Assembly (NCBI GenBank): GCA_029260435.1
Contig: JAJDDG010000032.1
Coordinates: 1-40,062 of the forward strand
Source: Phycisphaerales bacterium
GTDB taxonomy: Bacteria; Planctomycetota; Phycisphaerae; Phycisphaerales; UBA1924
Length of the DNA stretch: 40,062 nt
Direction: 5' to 3'
Below are positions 8,567-16,372 of this stretch, in pieces. The position numbers were made by a program, and so were the translations under genes. Position 1 is the stretch's first letter, and each line of letters starts with the position of its first letter. Below the pieces are notes generated by a model. That model had not been told where the DNA came from. It saw only the letters and a list, made by a program, of their open reading frames with translations, and did no database searches.

Positions 8567-10120
8567 ATCAACACCCCTCCCTCCATCCTCGCCCTCGTCC
8601 CGCTCGACGCCGCCGCCATCGCGCTCTACGCCCTCCTCCTCGTCGCAACCGGCTACCTCCTCTCCCGAAAGCAATCGGGCACCGAAGACTACTTCCTCGC
8701 CAACCGAAAAATGCCCGCCTGGGCAGTCGCAATCTCCGTGCTCGCCACCGCCACCTCCGCCGCCACATTCATCGGCGGCCCGCAGCAGGCATACAAGGGC
8801 GACCTCACATACCTCTCCGCCACCCTCGGCTCCATCCTCGCCGCGCTGCTCGTCTCCTTCCTCCTGCTCCCCCACTTCTATAAACACGCCGTCACCACCG
8901 TCTACGAACTCCTGGCCCACCGCTTCGGCGAGCCCGCCCGCACCGCAGGCACACTCACATTCATGCTGGGCCGCCTCATGGCAAGCGGCGCACGCATCTT
9001 CATCGCCGCCCACGCCCTCGCTTTCGTGGTCACAGGCACCCTCGATCCATCCGCCATCGCGTGGTCCGTCGTCGCCCTTGTCATCGTCGGCGTCCTCTAC
9101 ACCGTCTGGGGCGGCATCGCGACCGTCATCTGGACGGATGTCGTCCAGACCGTTGTCTTCATCGGTGCCGTTGCCGTCGCGTTCATCGTGCTGCTCTTCG
9201 CCGTGAACGACCAGACCGGCTCCTTCGCCAACACCATCGATGCAATCGCGGTCAAAGACACCGATGGACAATCCAAATCCACCATTCTTTCCTTCTCATT
9301 TGACCCCTCCATCAACTACACATTCTGGACCGCCCTCGTCGGCTTCACACTCTTCAACGCCGCCGCCTACGGCACCGACCAGGACCTCGCCCAACGCCTG
9401 CTCACCTGCAAGTCCTCCTCCCATGCCGCGCGATCCATGATCACCGCCGCGCTGCTCGGGCTCCCCGTCACCGCGTTATTCATGGTCATCGGGCTGCTGC
9501 TGCACGTGTACGCCCCGACATCCCCCACCCGATTCGACGCGGGCGAAGGGGTAAAGCCATTCTTGTATTTCATTACCGAAGGTGTCCCGCCCGGTGTCGG
9601 CGGGCTGCTCGTCGCGGGCGTCTTCGCTGCCGGGCTCTCCTCACTCGACTCCGCCCTCAACGCCCTCTCCTCCACCTTCGTCACGGACATCTACAGAAAG
9701 ATTGCGCCGAATAAATCACCCAGGCACGAACTCCGCGTCGCCCGATTAGCAGTCGTCGCATGGGGTGTGCTGCTCGCCTGCTTCGCGCTCGGGTGCGTCT
9801 TCGTCCGCTCGGGGGCCGATGCAAACTCCACACTCCTCGACTTCGCCCTCTCCGTCATGACCTACCCCTACTCAGGCTTGCTCGCCGTCTTCCTCGCCGC
9901 AACCCTCACCCGCCGTGGCAACACCGGCAGCGCCGTTTCCGCCCTGCTCATCGGCCCAGCGATAGTCCTATCGAGCGAGCACATCCTGAACCCCCGCTTG
10001 GCAACCGCCTACGACATCACCCTCGCGTTCCCTTGGCGCCTGACGCTCGCCGTAATCGCGAGTTTCCTCGTCTGCATCGCCCTCCCCAGCAAGCACCCGG
10101 CGCTAAAACCGAACCAGTAG
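8567..10120 (+). CDS. Sodium:solute symporter (SSS family), probable ATC start
   Basis: A predicted 517-residue inner-membrane symporter with about 13 helices. Family signatures include LLSRKQSGTEDYFLANRKMP at the first loop, ISVLATATSAATFIGGPQQA, YELLAHRFGEPARTAG, and GLLVAGVFAAGLSSLDSALN with the sodium-site serines. The substrate is unknown. The first ATG in frame (8711) falls inside the conserved YFLANRKMPAW motif, so it cannot be the start. Going upstream there is no ATG, GTG or TTG in frame; the only well-placed initiator is ATC at 8567, five bases after GGAG (8558-8561). It gives the N-terminus NTPPSILALVPLDAAAIALY, ideal for helix 1. CTG at 8540 is an alternative without a ribosome-binding site. 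A sequencing change of ATG to ATC cannot be excluded. Confidence 0.8.
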   Translation: MNTPPSILALVPLDAAAIALYALLLVATGYLLSRKQSGTEDYFLANRKMPAWAVAISVLATATSAATFIGGPQQAYKGDLTYLSATLGSILAALLVSFLLLPHFYKHAVTTVYELLAHRFGEPARTAGTLTFMLGRLMASGARIFIAAHALAFVVTGTLDPSAIAWSVVALVIVGVLYTVWGGIATVIWTDVVQTVVFIGAVAVAFIVLLFAVNDQTGSFANTIDAIAVKDTDGQSKSTILSFSFDPSINYTFWTALVGFTLFNAAAYGTDQDLAQRLLTCKSSSHAARSMITAALLGLPVTALFMVIGLLLHVYAPTSPTRFDAGEGVKPFLYFITEGVPPGVGGLLVAGVFAAGLSSLDSALNALSSTFVTDIYRKIAPNKSPRHELRVARLAVVAWGVLLACFALGCVFVRSGADANSTLLDFALSVMTYPYSGLLAVFLAATLTRRGNTGSAVSALLIGPAIVLSSEHILNPRLATAYDITLAFPWRLTLAVIASFLVCIALPSKHPALKPNQ

Positions 10121-10151
10121 TGCCCCCAGTGCGTACCATGCCCGCCGATCC

Positions 10152-11018
10152 ATGCAGACCACCACCGAATCAAAATCCCCCCCGCCGACGCCCCTCGACC
10201 AGATCGAGTGCGCCGATGCCCGCGCCGCCGTCGAACGCATGAGGCAGATCTCACCCCTCGCAGATCCCACACGCCTGATCCCCGATGTCCCACCCCAGCG
10301 CATCCCCCGCCACGTCGCCATCATCATGGACGGCAACGGCCGCTGGGCACAGGCCCGCGGCTTCCCCAGAATCTTCGGGCACCGCAACGGCGCCGCTTCC
10401 GTCCGCAACACCCTCGAAACCGCCGCCCGCCTCGGCATCGAGTGCCTCACCCTCTACTCCTTCTCGATCGAAAACTGGAAACGCCCCGCCGACGAGGTCC
10501 GCGATCTCATGGCCCTCTACCTCCAGTACATGTCCGGGGAGCGCGAAGAACTCGTCCGACAGAACATCCGCCTCAAACAAATCGGCCGCCGCGAAGGCCT
10601 CCCCCCCGAAGCGCTCGATGCGCTGGACGAAACCCTCAAAGCAACAAGCAAATGCACCGGCCCGATCCTCTGCCTCGCCGTGAATTATTCGAGCAGAGCC
10701 GAGATCACAGACGCCGCCAAAGCCCTCGCCCGCAAAGCCGCCGAAGGCAAGATCGACCCCGACCAGATAGACGAAGCCCTATTCGCGGCTCATCTCTACA
10801 CCGCCGGTATCCCGGACCCCGACCTCCTGATCCGCACCGCCGGCGAGATGCGCCTCTCCAACTATCTCCTCTGGCAGATCTCCTACGCCGAACTCTACGT
10901 GACGGACACACTCTGGCCAGACTTCCAAGCCGACGACCTAGCCGCCGCGATCCGCGCCTTCGCCTCGCGCGACCGCCGCTTCGGCGGGCTCACACAACAG
11001 GATGCCAACTCCCGCTAG
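10152..11018 (+). CDS. uppS: Isoprenyl transferase (undecaprenyl diphosphate synthase)
   Basis: A 288-residue cis-prenyltransferase that makes the C55 lipid carrier for peptidoglycan from farnesyl and isopentenyl diphosphates. Visible motifs are HVAIIMDGNGRWA (Asp60 binds magnesium), GHRNGA, LTLYSFSIENWKRP, LAVNYSSRAEI, and PDPDLLIRTAGEMRLSNYLLWQ with the usual AELYVTDTLWPDF end. There is a 50-residue N-terminal extension, which is common outside Proteobacteria. ATG 10152 has no clear ribosome-binding site. The gene sits three bases upstream of cdsA, as in many bacteria (uppS-cdsA), so the pair is likely one operon for envelope lipid synthesis. Confidence 0.95.
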   Translation: MQTTTESKSPPPTPLDQIECADARAAVERMRQISPLADPTRLIPDVPPQRIPRHVAIIMDGNGRWAQARGFPRIFGHRNGAASVRNTLETAARLGIECLTLYSFSIENWKRPADEVRDLMALYLQYMSGEREELVRQNIRLKQIGRREGLPPEALDALDETLKATSKCTGPILCLAVNYSSRAEITDAAKALARKAAEGKIDPDQIDEALFAAHLYTAGIPDPDLLIRTAGEMRLSNYLLWQISYAELYVTDTLWPDFQADDLAAAIRAFASRDRRFGGLTQQDANSR

Positions 11019-11021
11019 GCT

Positions 11022-11900
11022 GTGCCCGTGCTCCGCCACCGCCTCCTTCTCGGCCCGCCGCTCATCGCGGCACTCATCGCCCTCATCTGGGTCGATGAAT
11101 ACATCGAAGCCCAGACCTCATGGTCGGGCGTCGTCTTCTTCCCTCTCATCCTCTTCCTCGCGCTCGCTGCCGCCCTCGAGCTGCAAACCATCTTCCGCGC
11201 CGCAGGCATCGCCACCTCCCGCCTCATCACCTGCGCCGCCGTCGCCGCCGGGCTCACCGCGTCAAGCCTCACCGAGAGCGACCTCGCCCACGGCGTCTTC
11301 TCGGGTGTCGCCGTCGTCTGCTCCGCCGGAGCGCTCGTTTTCCTGCTCGCCATCGTCTACCACGCCCGCAAACAAAACCCCCAGGGCGTCGTCGCCGCCG
11401 CGTCCGGCACCCTCCTCGCCTTCGTCTACCTCGGGCTCCTCGGCGGATTCCTTGTGGTCATGCGCAAGGAATACTCGGGCTGGCTCGTGATGGGCGTCCT
11501 CCTCACCACCAAGGCCTGCGATATCGGTGCCTACTTCACCGGGCGCGCCATCGGCAGAAACAAACTCATCGAATGGCTCTCGCCCGGAAAAACCTGGGAA
11601 GGGCTCTACGGCGGGGTTCTCTTCGCCGGGCTCGTCGGGCTCGTCATGGGCCGCTTCGCGCACCACGCCGGGCTCACCGAACCCCTGCCCTACGCCGCAG
11701 GGTTCGGCATGGGTGTCCTCTTCGGGTTCACCGGACAATTCGGCGATCTCGTCGCCTCACTCTTCAAACGCGACGCCGGCATCAAGGACGCCTCAAAGAC
11801 CCTCCCGGGGTTCGGCGGCATCCTCGACCTCATCGATTCCCCGCTCCTCGTCGCCCCCCTCGCCTACTGGGTGCTCATATTCTTCTCCCCACCTGTGTGA
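11022..11900 (+). CDS. cdsA: Phosphatidate cytidylyltransferase
   Basis: A membrane enzyme of about 292 residues that makes CDP-diacylglycerol from CTP and phosphatidic acid, the branch point of phospholipid synthesis. It has eight or so helices. The CdsA signature lies near the C-terminus: FKRDAGIKDASKTLPGFGGILDLIDS, compare the family pattern SxxKRxxxxKDxxxxxPGHGGxxDRxDS. GDxxASLFKR-type residues (GDLVASLF) precede it. The start is GTG 11022 or the in-frame GTG 11028; neither has a strong ribosome-binding site, which fits translational coupling to uppS, whose stop is three bases upstream. Confidence 0.92.
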   Translation: MPVLRHRLLLGPPLIAALIALIWVDEYIEAQTSWSGVVFFPLILFLALAAALELQTIFRAAGIATSRLITCAAVAAGLTASSLTESDLAHGVFSGVAVVCSAGALVFLLAIVYHARKQNPQGVVAAASGTLLAFVYLGLLGGFLVVMRKEYSGWLVMGVLLTTKACDIGAYFTGRAIGRNKLIEWLSPGKTWEGLYGGVLFAGLVGLVMGRFAHHAGLTEPLPYAAGFGMGVLFGFTGQFGDLVASLFKRDAGIKDASKTLPGFGGILDLIDSPLLVAPLAYWVLIFFSPPV

Positions 11901-11988
11901 TTCACCCTCACAAGCCGCAAACCGCTTGCTAGACTAGGGATCTCGATATTTTTTTGAGATTCCATTAGCCGCGGAGAGCAACGCAAGT

Positions 11989-12762
11989 ATGGGTGTGACA
12001 TCAAAGCTTCTATCGCTGTACCGCGTCGATCAGAAGATCAGGGGCCTCCGAAGCAGCCTCGATCAGGCAGAGTCCTACCTCAGACAGCAGGACACGCTCC
12101 TCGCCGGGCTTGCCGAGCAGCAGGACGCCGAGCAGAGCCAGATCCGCCAGCTCGAAGCCACCGAGCACAACGACGAAACCGAAGTCCAATCGATCGAGCT
12201 GCGCGTCGAAGAACTCCGCGATCGTATGATCAACGCCCAGACCTCCAAAGAGCACAGCGCGCTGCTCACCGAGATCAACACTCTCAAAGCTAATAAAGAC
12301 GAGATCGAGAACCGAGCGATCGAAACGCTCAACAAGCTCGATGAACTCCGCGCGATTCACACCGAGACCCTGAGCCAGATCGACGAACGCAAGAAGGTCC
12401 GCGCCGTCGCCAAGACAAAGCGCGATGATCGCGAAGCCGAGATCAAGGACAAGCTCGCAGAGCTCGAAGCCGACCGCGTCACCGCCGAAGCAGACGTCCC
12501 CCCCGCCGCGCTCGCCATCTACAACGACCGCCTCATCTTCGACATCGAAGAAGTCATGGCGCCCTGCGAAGAGCAGAACCGGCGCAACATGGAATACTCC
12601 TGCGGTGCCTGCTACCAGCATATGCCCGTCGAGCAGGTCAACATCCTGCTCAACCGGGGCGACATCACCACCTGCCCCGCCTGCGACGCCATCCTCTACA
12701 TGGAAGACGCGCTCCGCGAATCCATCTTCGAAGCCGCGCAGAAAAAACGCGCCGCCCGCTGA
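11989..12762 (+). CDS. Coiled-coil protein with C4-type zinc ribbon (COG1579/zf-RING_7-like)
   Basis: A 257-residue cytoplasmic protein. Residues 1-165 are an almost continuous antiparallel coiled coil with heptads rich in Glu, Gln and Lys (for example the TSKEHSALLTEINTLKANKDE hairpin centre). The tail carries a four-cysteine zinc ribbon: CGACYQHMP and CPACDAILY. This is the layout of the COG1579 family (CT398/HP0958-like), implicated as scaffolds or RNA/protein chaperones; the role in this organism is unknown. ATG 11989 follows GGAGAG. It lies 88 bases after cdsA and probably has its own promoter in the AT-richer stretch 11930-11965. Confidence 0.85.
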   Translation: MGVTSKLLSLYRVDQKIRGLRSSLDQAESYLRQQDTLLAGLAEQQDAEQSQIRQLEATEHNDETEVQSIELRVEELRDRMINAQTSKEHSALLTEINTLKANKDEIENRAIETLNKLDELRAIHTETLSQIDERKKVRAVAKTKRDDREAEIKDKLAELEADRVTAEADVPPAALAIYNDRLIFDIEEVMAPCEEQNRRNMEYSCGACYQHMPVEQVNILLNRGDITTCPACDAILYMEDALRESIFEAAQKKRAAR

Positions 12763-12774
12763 TCGCGAGCCGGT

Positions 12775-13284
12775 CTACTCCCGAGCAACAGAAACCAGCA
12801 CATACCCCGCGTATCGCGCGCCGGGTGTCTCCGCGTGAGCCAGGGGCCAAACCCATGCCCGCTCCACACGCTCGTCATCAAACACCGTCGCCGGACCGAC
12901 CCCCATCTCCCTGCGAAGCCGCTCCCGCGCCACGCCGATCGCCCCACGCTTCGCGCCCAGCATGTCCCCGCCAAGCGATTCAGCGCAGACCCGCGCCCGC
13001 CCGCCCTCGACCACCGTCCCGCCGAACCACCAGGAAGGCCGCCCATCCTTCCGCATCAGCAGATCATCCGCCGTACGTTTCACATCCTCGCTCGTATCGG
13101 CTTCCACAATAGGCTCAGCAACCACCTCGGGTTCCGCTTCCGCAACAGGAGTCGGCACCAATGGCCCAGGCGCGATCTCCACCGGTTCGATCGCCTCCGT
13201 GGCAACAACCGCACGCCCGCCACCATCCCCGGCGCACGCACCGAGCAGCGCGCACGCGATGCACATCCCGACAAGCCGTTTCAT
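12775..13284 (-). CDS. Putative lipoprotein, unknown function
   Basis: A 169-residue protein. It starts with a lipoprotein signal (MKRLVGMCIACALLGAC; LLGAC is the lipobox, Cys17 the lipidated residue). A Pro/Glu/Val/Ala-rich linker (about 30-65) would span away from the membrane. The C-terminal 100 residues form a small globular domain (RPSWWFGGTVVEGGRARVCAES, then a Trp-rich AWVWPLAH segment and a final YAGYVLVSVARE strand) that I do not recognise. Its ATG overlaps the nrdR stop by four bases (ATGA), so it is co-translated with nrdR, an unexpected partner for a DNA-binding regulator. Confidence 0.7.
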   Translation of the reverse strand: MKRLVGMCIACALLGACAGDGGGRAVVATEAIEPVEIAPGPLVPTPVAEAEPEVVAEPIVEADTSEDVKRTADDLLMRKDGRPSWWFGGTVVEGGRARVCAESLGGDMLGAKRGAIGVARERLRREMGVGPATVFDDERVERAWVWPLAHAETPGARYAGYVLVSVARE

Positions 13285-13781
13285 GCTCCACCCTCAAACA
13301 GCCGCTGCTGGTCCTTCACATCCCGCACCCGATCATTCATCTGCTCCAGCTTCGCCATGATCTCCCCCACATTCCTGAACTGGTAGTACTCGCTCGCGAA
13401 CCGCACATACGCGATCTCGTCCAGATCCTTGAGCCTGTCAGCCACCAACTCCCCGATCACCCGCGAGTCCACCTCCCGGTCAAACCGCTTGTGGATCGCT
13501 TCCTCGACCTCGTCCGAGACGCGGACCTTCTCGCCTTCCGGGATCGGACGCTTCCCGCACGCCGACTGCACCCCACGCAGCACATTCGCCTTCGAGAACG
13601 ACACCCGCGAGCCGTCCCGCTTCACCACCGTCAGGCGGATCGTGTCTTCCACGCGCTCGTAGGTCGTAAACCGCTTCTTGCACCCCTCGCACTGCCGACG
13701 ACGACGGATCACCCGCCCGCCCTCGCTCGCGCGGCTGTCAATCACTCGATCCTGATTGGTATCGCAGAACGGACAGATCAT
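13281..13781 (-). CDS. nrdR: Transcriptional repressor NrdR of ribonucleotide reductase genes
   Basis: A 166-residue regulator. An N-terminal zinc ribbon has paired cysteines (CPFC and CEGC) with the family sequence QDRVIDSRASEGG and RRRQCEGCKKRFTTYER. An ATP-cone follows (residues about 49-140: VVKRDGSRVSFSKANVLRGV and IGELVADRLKDLDEIAYVRF) that senses dATP/ATP. NrdR binds NrdR boxes upstream of nrd genes and represses them when dATP is high. ATG 13781 follows AAGGAG. No nrd gene or obvious NrdR box is in the window. The gene is divergent from thrS. Confidence 0.96.
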   Translation of the reverse strand: MICPFCDTNQDRVIDSRASEGGRVIRRRRQCEGCKKRFTTYERVEDTIRLTVVKRDGSRVSFSKANVLRGVQSACGKRPIPEGEKVRVSDEVEEAIHKRFDREVDSRVIGELVADRLKDLDEIAYVRFASEYYQFRNVGEIMAKLEQMNDRVRDVKDQQRLFEGGA

Positions 13782-13841
13782 GCGTGAAAGCCTGCTCCTT
13801 CAAGAATCGAGGATGCCCCACAACATATTGGCGATGCCCCG

Positions 13842-13861
13842 CCCATCCGTCAAAGGATGGG
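13842..13861. other. Small perfect hairpin between nrdR and thrS
   Basis: CCCATCC and GGATGGG form a seven-base-pair stem with a six-base loop (GTCAAA). No T-run follows on either strand. It lies 50-80 bases upstream of nrdR and upstream of the proposed thrS promoter. It could be an operator or a 5' leader structure for nrdR; function unknown. Confidence 0.4.
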
Positions 13862-13892
13862 GGTCGATCATGCCGATCCAACCGCTCTCCGC

Positions 13893-13921
13893 TTGCCCGC
13901 GCCCGGACCCACCGATAGGCT
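13893..13921 (+). promoter_or_regulatory. Candidate thrS promoter
   Basis: TTGCCC (13893-13898), 17-base spacer, TAGGCT (13916-13921). Transcription would start near 13928, only a few bases before the leader-peptide ATG at 13931, giving a leader of about 135 bases that contains the attenuator. Confidence 0.4.
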
Positions 13922-13930
13922 GCCCGCTCC

Positions 13931-13981
13931 ATGACCCGACCCACCACAACAACGACATCCACCACGTCTTTCCGACGCTGA
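13931..13981 (+). CDS. Threonine-rich leader peptide of the thrS attenuator
   Basis: A 16-codon open frame, ATG at 13931 and TGA at 13979-13981, encodes MTRPTTTTTSTTSFRR. Eight of 16 residues are threonine, five of them consecutive (13943-13957) and two more at 13961-13966, using ACC, ACA and ACG. It sits directly upstream of the threonyl-tRNA synthetase gene and of an intrinsic terminator, exactly where a regulatory leader peptide is expected. There is no Shine-Dalgarno sequence; the proposed promoter ends nine bases upstream, so it may be read from a nearly leaderless 5' end. The peptide itself probably has no function; ribosome speed over the Thr codons would be the signal. Confidence 0.75.
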   Translation: MTRPTTTTTSTTSFRR

Positions 13982-13982
13982 C

Positions 13983-14018
13983 GCCGGGCGAGTATCATTT
14001 TCGATCAACCAGCCCGGC
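13983..14018 (+). promoter_or_regulatory. Antiterminator stem of the thrS attenuator
   Basis: GCCGGGC (13983-13989) is the exact reverse complement of GCCCGGC (14012-14018), the 5' arm of the terminator. The two structures exclude each other. The upstream strand begins two bases after the leader stop codon, so a ribosome finishing the peptide would cover it and let the terminator form, whereas one stalled at the Thr codons would leave it free. Confidence 0.7.
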
Positions 14019-14037
14019 TCGATCAGCCGGGTTTTTT
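14013..14037 (+). terminator. Intrinsic terminator in the thrS leader
   Basis: CCCGGCT (14013-14019) and AGCCGGG (14025-14031) form a seven-pair stem with a five-base loop, followed by six T (14032-14037). It ends 26 bases before the thrS ATG. No gene other than the leader peptide lies upstream on this strand, so it must act on the thrS transcript itself. Confidence 0.85.
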
Positions 14038-14063
14038 GTTGCCCCCAACTCCAGAGACCACCC

Positions 14064-16304
14064 ATGCCCCGCATCACCCTCCCCGACGGTTCCACCCGCG
14101 ACTACGACCAAGCAACCTCCGCCGCCCAGGTCGCCGCGGATATCGGCCCGGGCCTCGCAAAGGCCGCCATCGGCGCGCGGATCAACGGCGAACTCGCCGA
14201 CCTGAACGCGCCGATCACCGAAGACGCCACACTCGGGATCATCACCTCCAAGCCGCGCGACGATCAGGGCAGGCAGGACATGCGCACCCTCACCCGCCAC
14301 TCCTGCGCCCACGTCATGGCGGAAGCCATCCAGCGCATCGTGCCCAGCGCGCAGCTCGTCTACGGCCCGCCGCTCGACACCGGCTTCTACTACGACATCG
14401 CCTTCCCCGATGACCGCCCCCTGCGTGAAGGCGACTTCGAGGCGATCGAAAAAGAGATGGCATCGATCATCAAGGAAGACCGCCCATTCACGAGATACGA
14501 GTTACCAGTACCTCTCGGCTTCAAGAAGCTAGAAGCCGAGGGAAGCAGGTACAAAATTGACAACGCGCAGCGCGCCGCCGAGGCCGGCTCCCAACGGTTG
14601 TCGTGGTATGTCACCGGCCCGGTCCAGCACGTCACCACGAAAAACGGCGAGCAGGCCTATGTCGTAGGCGAAGAAGAGTTAGATCTGACTTTTCGAAGAC
14701 CAGAAGGTGATACGCGAAGGCACTTGATCTTTGAGGAGGCTGATCGAGTAGAGATCGGTGCTGGGAAGTTTTTCCCGGATGCAAGAACGCTTGATGATCC
14801 AAGACCATGGGAAGACCTCTGCCGAGGGCCGCATGTGCCGAGTACCGGGAAGATCGGCGCGGCGAAGATCATGTCCCTCGCCTCCTCCTACTGGCACGGC
14901 GACGAAAACTCCGACCGCCTCACCCGCGTGTACGGCACCTGCTTCCCGAACCAGAAAGAACTCGACGCGCACCTCGACTCGCTCGAAGAAGCGAAAACGC
15001 GCGACCACCGCGTGATCGGCAAGAAGCTCGGGCTCTTCCATATCGACGACATGGTCGGGCAGGGGCTCGTGCTCTGGACACCAAAGGGCTCGGTCGTCCG
15101 CCAGGAACTGCAGAACTTCATCTCCGAAGAGCTGAACAAGCAGGGGTACTCGCAGGTGTTCACGCCGCACATCGGCAAACTCGATCTCTACCGCACCTCC
15201 GGGCACTTCCCGTATTACCAGGATTCGCAGTACCCGCCGATCATCATGCGAGAGCAGATGGAAACGCTCGCGAGCGAAGGGTGTTCCTGCGCAGAGTTGT
15301 CGAACAAACTCTCTCAGGGCGAGATCGAAGGCTACCTCCTCAAGCCCATGAACTGCCCGCACCACATCCGCCTATTCAAGAGCCAGCCGCACTCCTACCG
15401 CGACCTGCCGGTCCGGTTCGCCGAGTTCGGCACCGTCTACCGCTGGGAACAATCGGGCGAGCTCAACGGCATGACCCGAGTGCGCGGGTTCACGCAGGAC
15501 GACGCGCACCTGTTCGTTACGCCGGACCAGATCGCCGAAGAGGTGATGGGGTGCATCTCGATCGTCAAGCTGATCTTCAACACGCTCGGCATGGAGGACT
15601 ACCGGGTCCGTGTCGGCTTGCGTGATCCGGATTCGAGCAAGTTCGTTGGGGAACCCGCCGACTGGGACCTCGCTGAAAAAGCGTGCCTCGATGCCGCGGA
15701 AGCGCTCGGTGTTTCGTACACAAAGGAACCGGGCGAGGCCGCGTTCTACGGCCCGAAGATCGACTTCGTGGTGAAAGATGTGATCGGGCGGGAGTGGCAG
15801 CTCGGCACGGTGCAGGTGGATTACAACCTGCCCAAACGATTCGGGCTGACCTACATCGGCGCGGACAACCAGACGCACGTCCCGGTGATGATCCACCGCG
15901 CGCCGTTCGGCTCGATGGAGCGCTTCATCGGCGTGCTGATCGAACACTTCGCTGGCGCGTTCCCGCTGTGGCTCGCGCCCGAGCAGGTGCGCGTGCTACC
16001 GATCTCGGAGAAGACGAACGACTACGCCGAATCTGTAATGAAGATGCTCAAGGAGGCCGGGCTCCGGGCCACGCTGGACACGGCGAACGAACGGGTGCAG
16101 GCGAAGATCAAGGTCGCGGCGGAAGAGAAAATCCCGTACCTCGCGGTGGTCGGCCCGCGCGACGCCGAGGCGGGGAATGTGTCTGTCCGGGCGTTCGGCA
16201 TCCAGAAAGACCTCGGCGCGATGGGCGCACAGGACTTTGTCTCTGCGCTCGGCGACGAGTACTCGACGCGCGGAAGCAGTACCTTGAAGTCGCGATTTGA
16301 GTGA
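14064..16304 (+). CDS. thrS: Threonine--tRNA ligase
   Basis: A 746-residue class II synthetase that charges tRNA-Thr; the usual length is about 640. Domains in order: TGS (1-62), editing domain with HSCAHV (H79, H83) and CRGPHVPSTG, catalytic core with KPMNCPHH, motif 2 (RFAEFGTVYRWEQSGELNG), QDDAHLF and MIHRAPFGSMERF (zinc Cys/His/His and motif 3), then the anticodon-binding domain (about 640-746). All zinc ligands are present. Extra length is in the editing/linker region. Two stretches (about 14491-14560 and 14676-14815) use AGA, CGA, GTA and TTA codons, unlike the CGC/CTC-rich flanks. The ribosome-binding site is weak. Expression is probably set by the upstream Thr attenuator. Confidence 0.96.
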   Translation: MPRITLPDGSTRDYDQATSAAQVAADIGPGLAKAAIGARINGELADLNAPITEDATLGIITSKPRDDQGRQDMRTLTRHSCAHVMAEAIQRIVPSAQLVYGPPLDTGFYYDIAFPDDRPLREGDFEAIEKEMASIIKEDRPFTRYELPVPLGFKKLEAEGSRYKIDNAQRAAEAGSQRLSWYVTGPVQHVTTKNGEQAYVVGEEELDLTFRRPEGDTRRHLIFEEADRVEIGAGKFFPDARTLDDPRPWEDLCRGPHVPSTGKIGAAKIMSLASSYWHGDENSDRLTRVYGTCFPNQKELDAHLDSLEEAKTRDHRVIGKKLGLFHIDDMVGQGLVLWTPKGSVVRQELQNFISEELNKQGYSQVFTPHIGKLDLYRTSGHFPYYQDSQYPPIIMREQMETLASEGCSCAELSNKLSQGEIEGYLLKPMNCPHHIRLFKSQPHSYRDLPVRFAEFGTVYRWEQSGELNGMTRVRGFTQDDAHLFVTPDQIAEEVMGCISIVKLIFNTLGMEDYRVRVGLRDPDSSKFVGEPADWDLAEKACLDAAEALGVSYTKEPGEAAFYGPKIDFVVKDVIGREWQLGTVQVDYNLPKRFGLTYIGADNQTHVPVMIHRAPFGSMERFIGVLIEHFAGAFPLWLAPEQVRVLPISEKTNDYAESVMKMLKEAGLRATLDTANERVQAKIKVAAEEKIPYLAVVGPRDAEAGNVSVRAFGIQKDLGAMGAQDFVSALGDEYSTRGSSTLKSRFE

Positions 16305-16372
16305 ACCGACCGGTTGCGCGCTGCGCGGGGATGGTCACAAGGTAAAAACGGGGTCGGTTCTGGTCGGTTTTT
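16303..16372 (+). terminator. Probable thrS terminator with two alternative stems
   Basis: GAACCGACC (16303-16311, overlapping the thrS stop) pairs perfectly with GGTCGGTTC (16352-16360), or its inner eight bases with GGTCGGTT (16362-16369), which runs into a T-tract (16368-16372). The large loop contains a second GC-rich inverted repeat (GCGCGCTGCGCG). Likely the end of the thrS transcript. Confidence 0.5.

Noticed and set aside
8354..9271. Long minus-strand open frame rich in Asp, Glu and Gly
   Set aside because: It is the reverse of the symporter gene and of its upstream region; low-complexity acidic composition and no domain. The plus strand codes a clear SSS transporter.
11016..11028. 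TAGGCT six bases before GTG 11028 as a leaderless cdsA promoter
   Set aside because: No -35 element; TAG here is the uppS stop codon, and coupling to uppS is the simpler explanation.
13738..13998. Minus-strand frame of 86 codons overlapping the start of nrdR
   Set aside because: It enters nrdR in the wrong frame, has no ribosome-binding site and spans the thrS leader elements.
13782..14063. T-box riboswitch for thrS
   Set aside because: No T-box sequence (AGGGTGGNACCGCG-like) or specifier stem is present; the Thr-rich frame and paired arms explain the terminator better.
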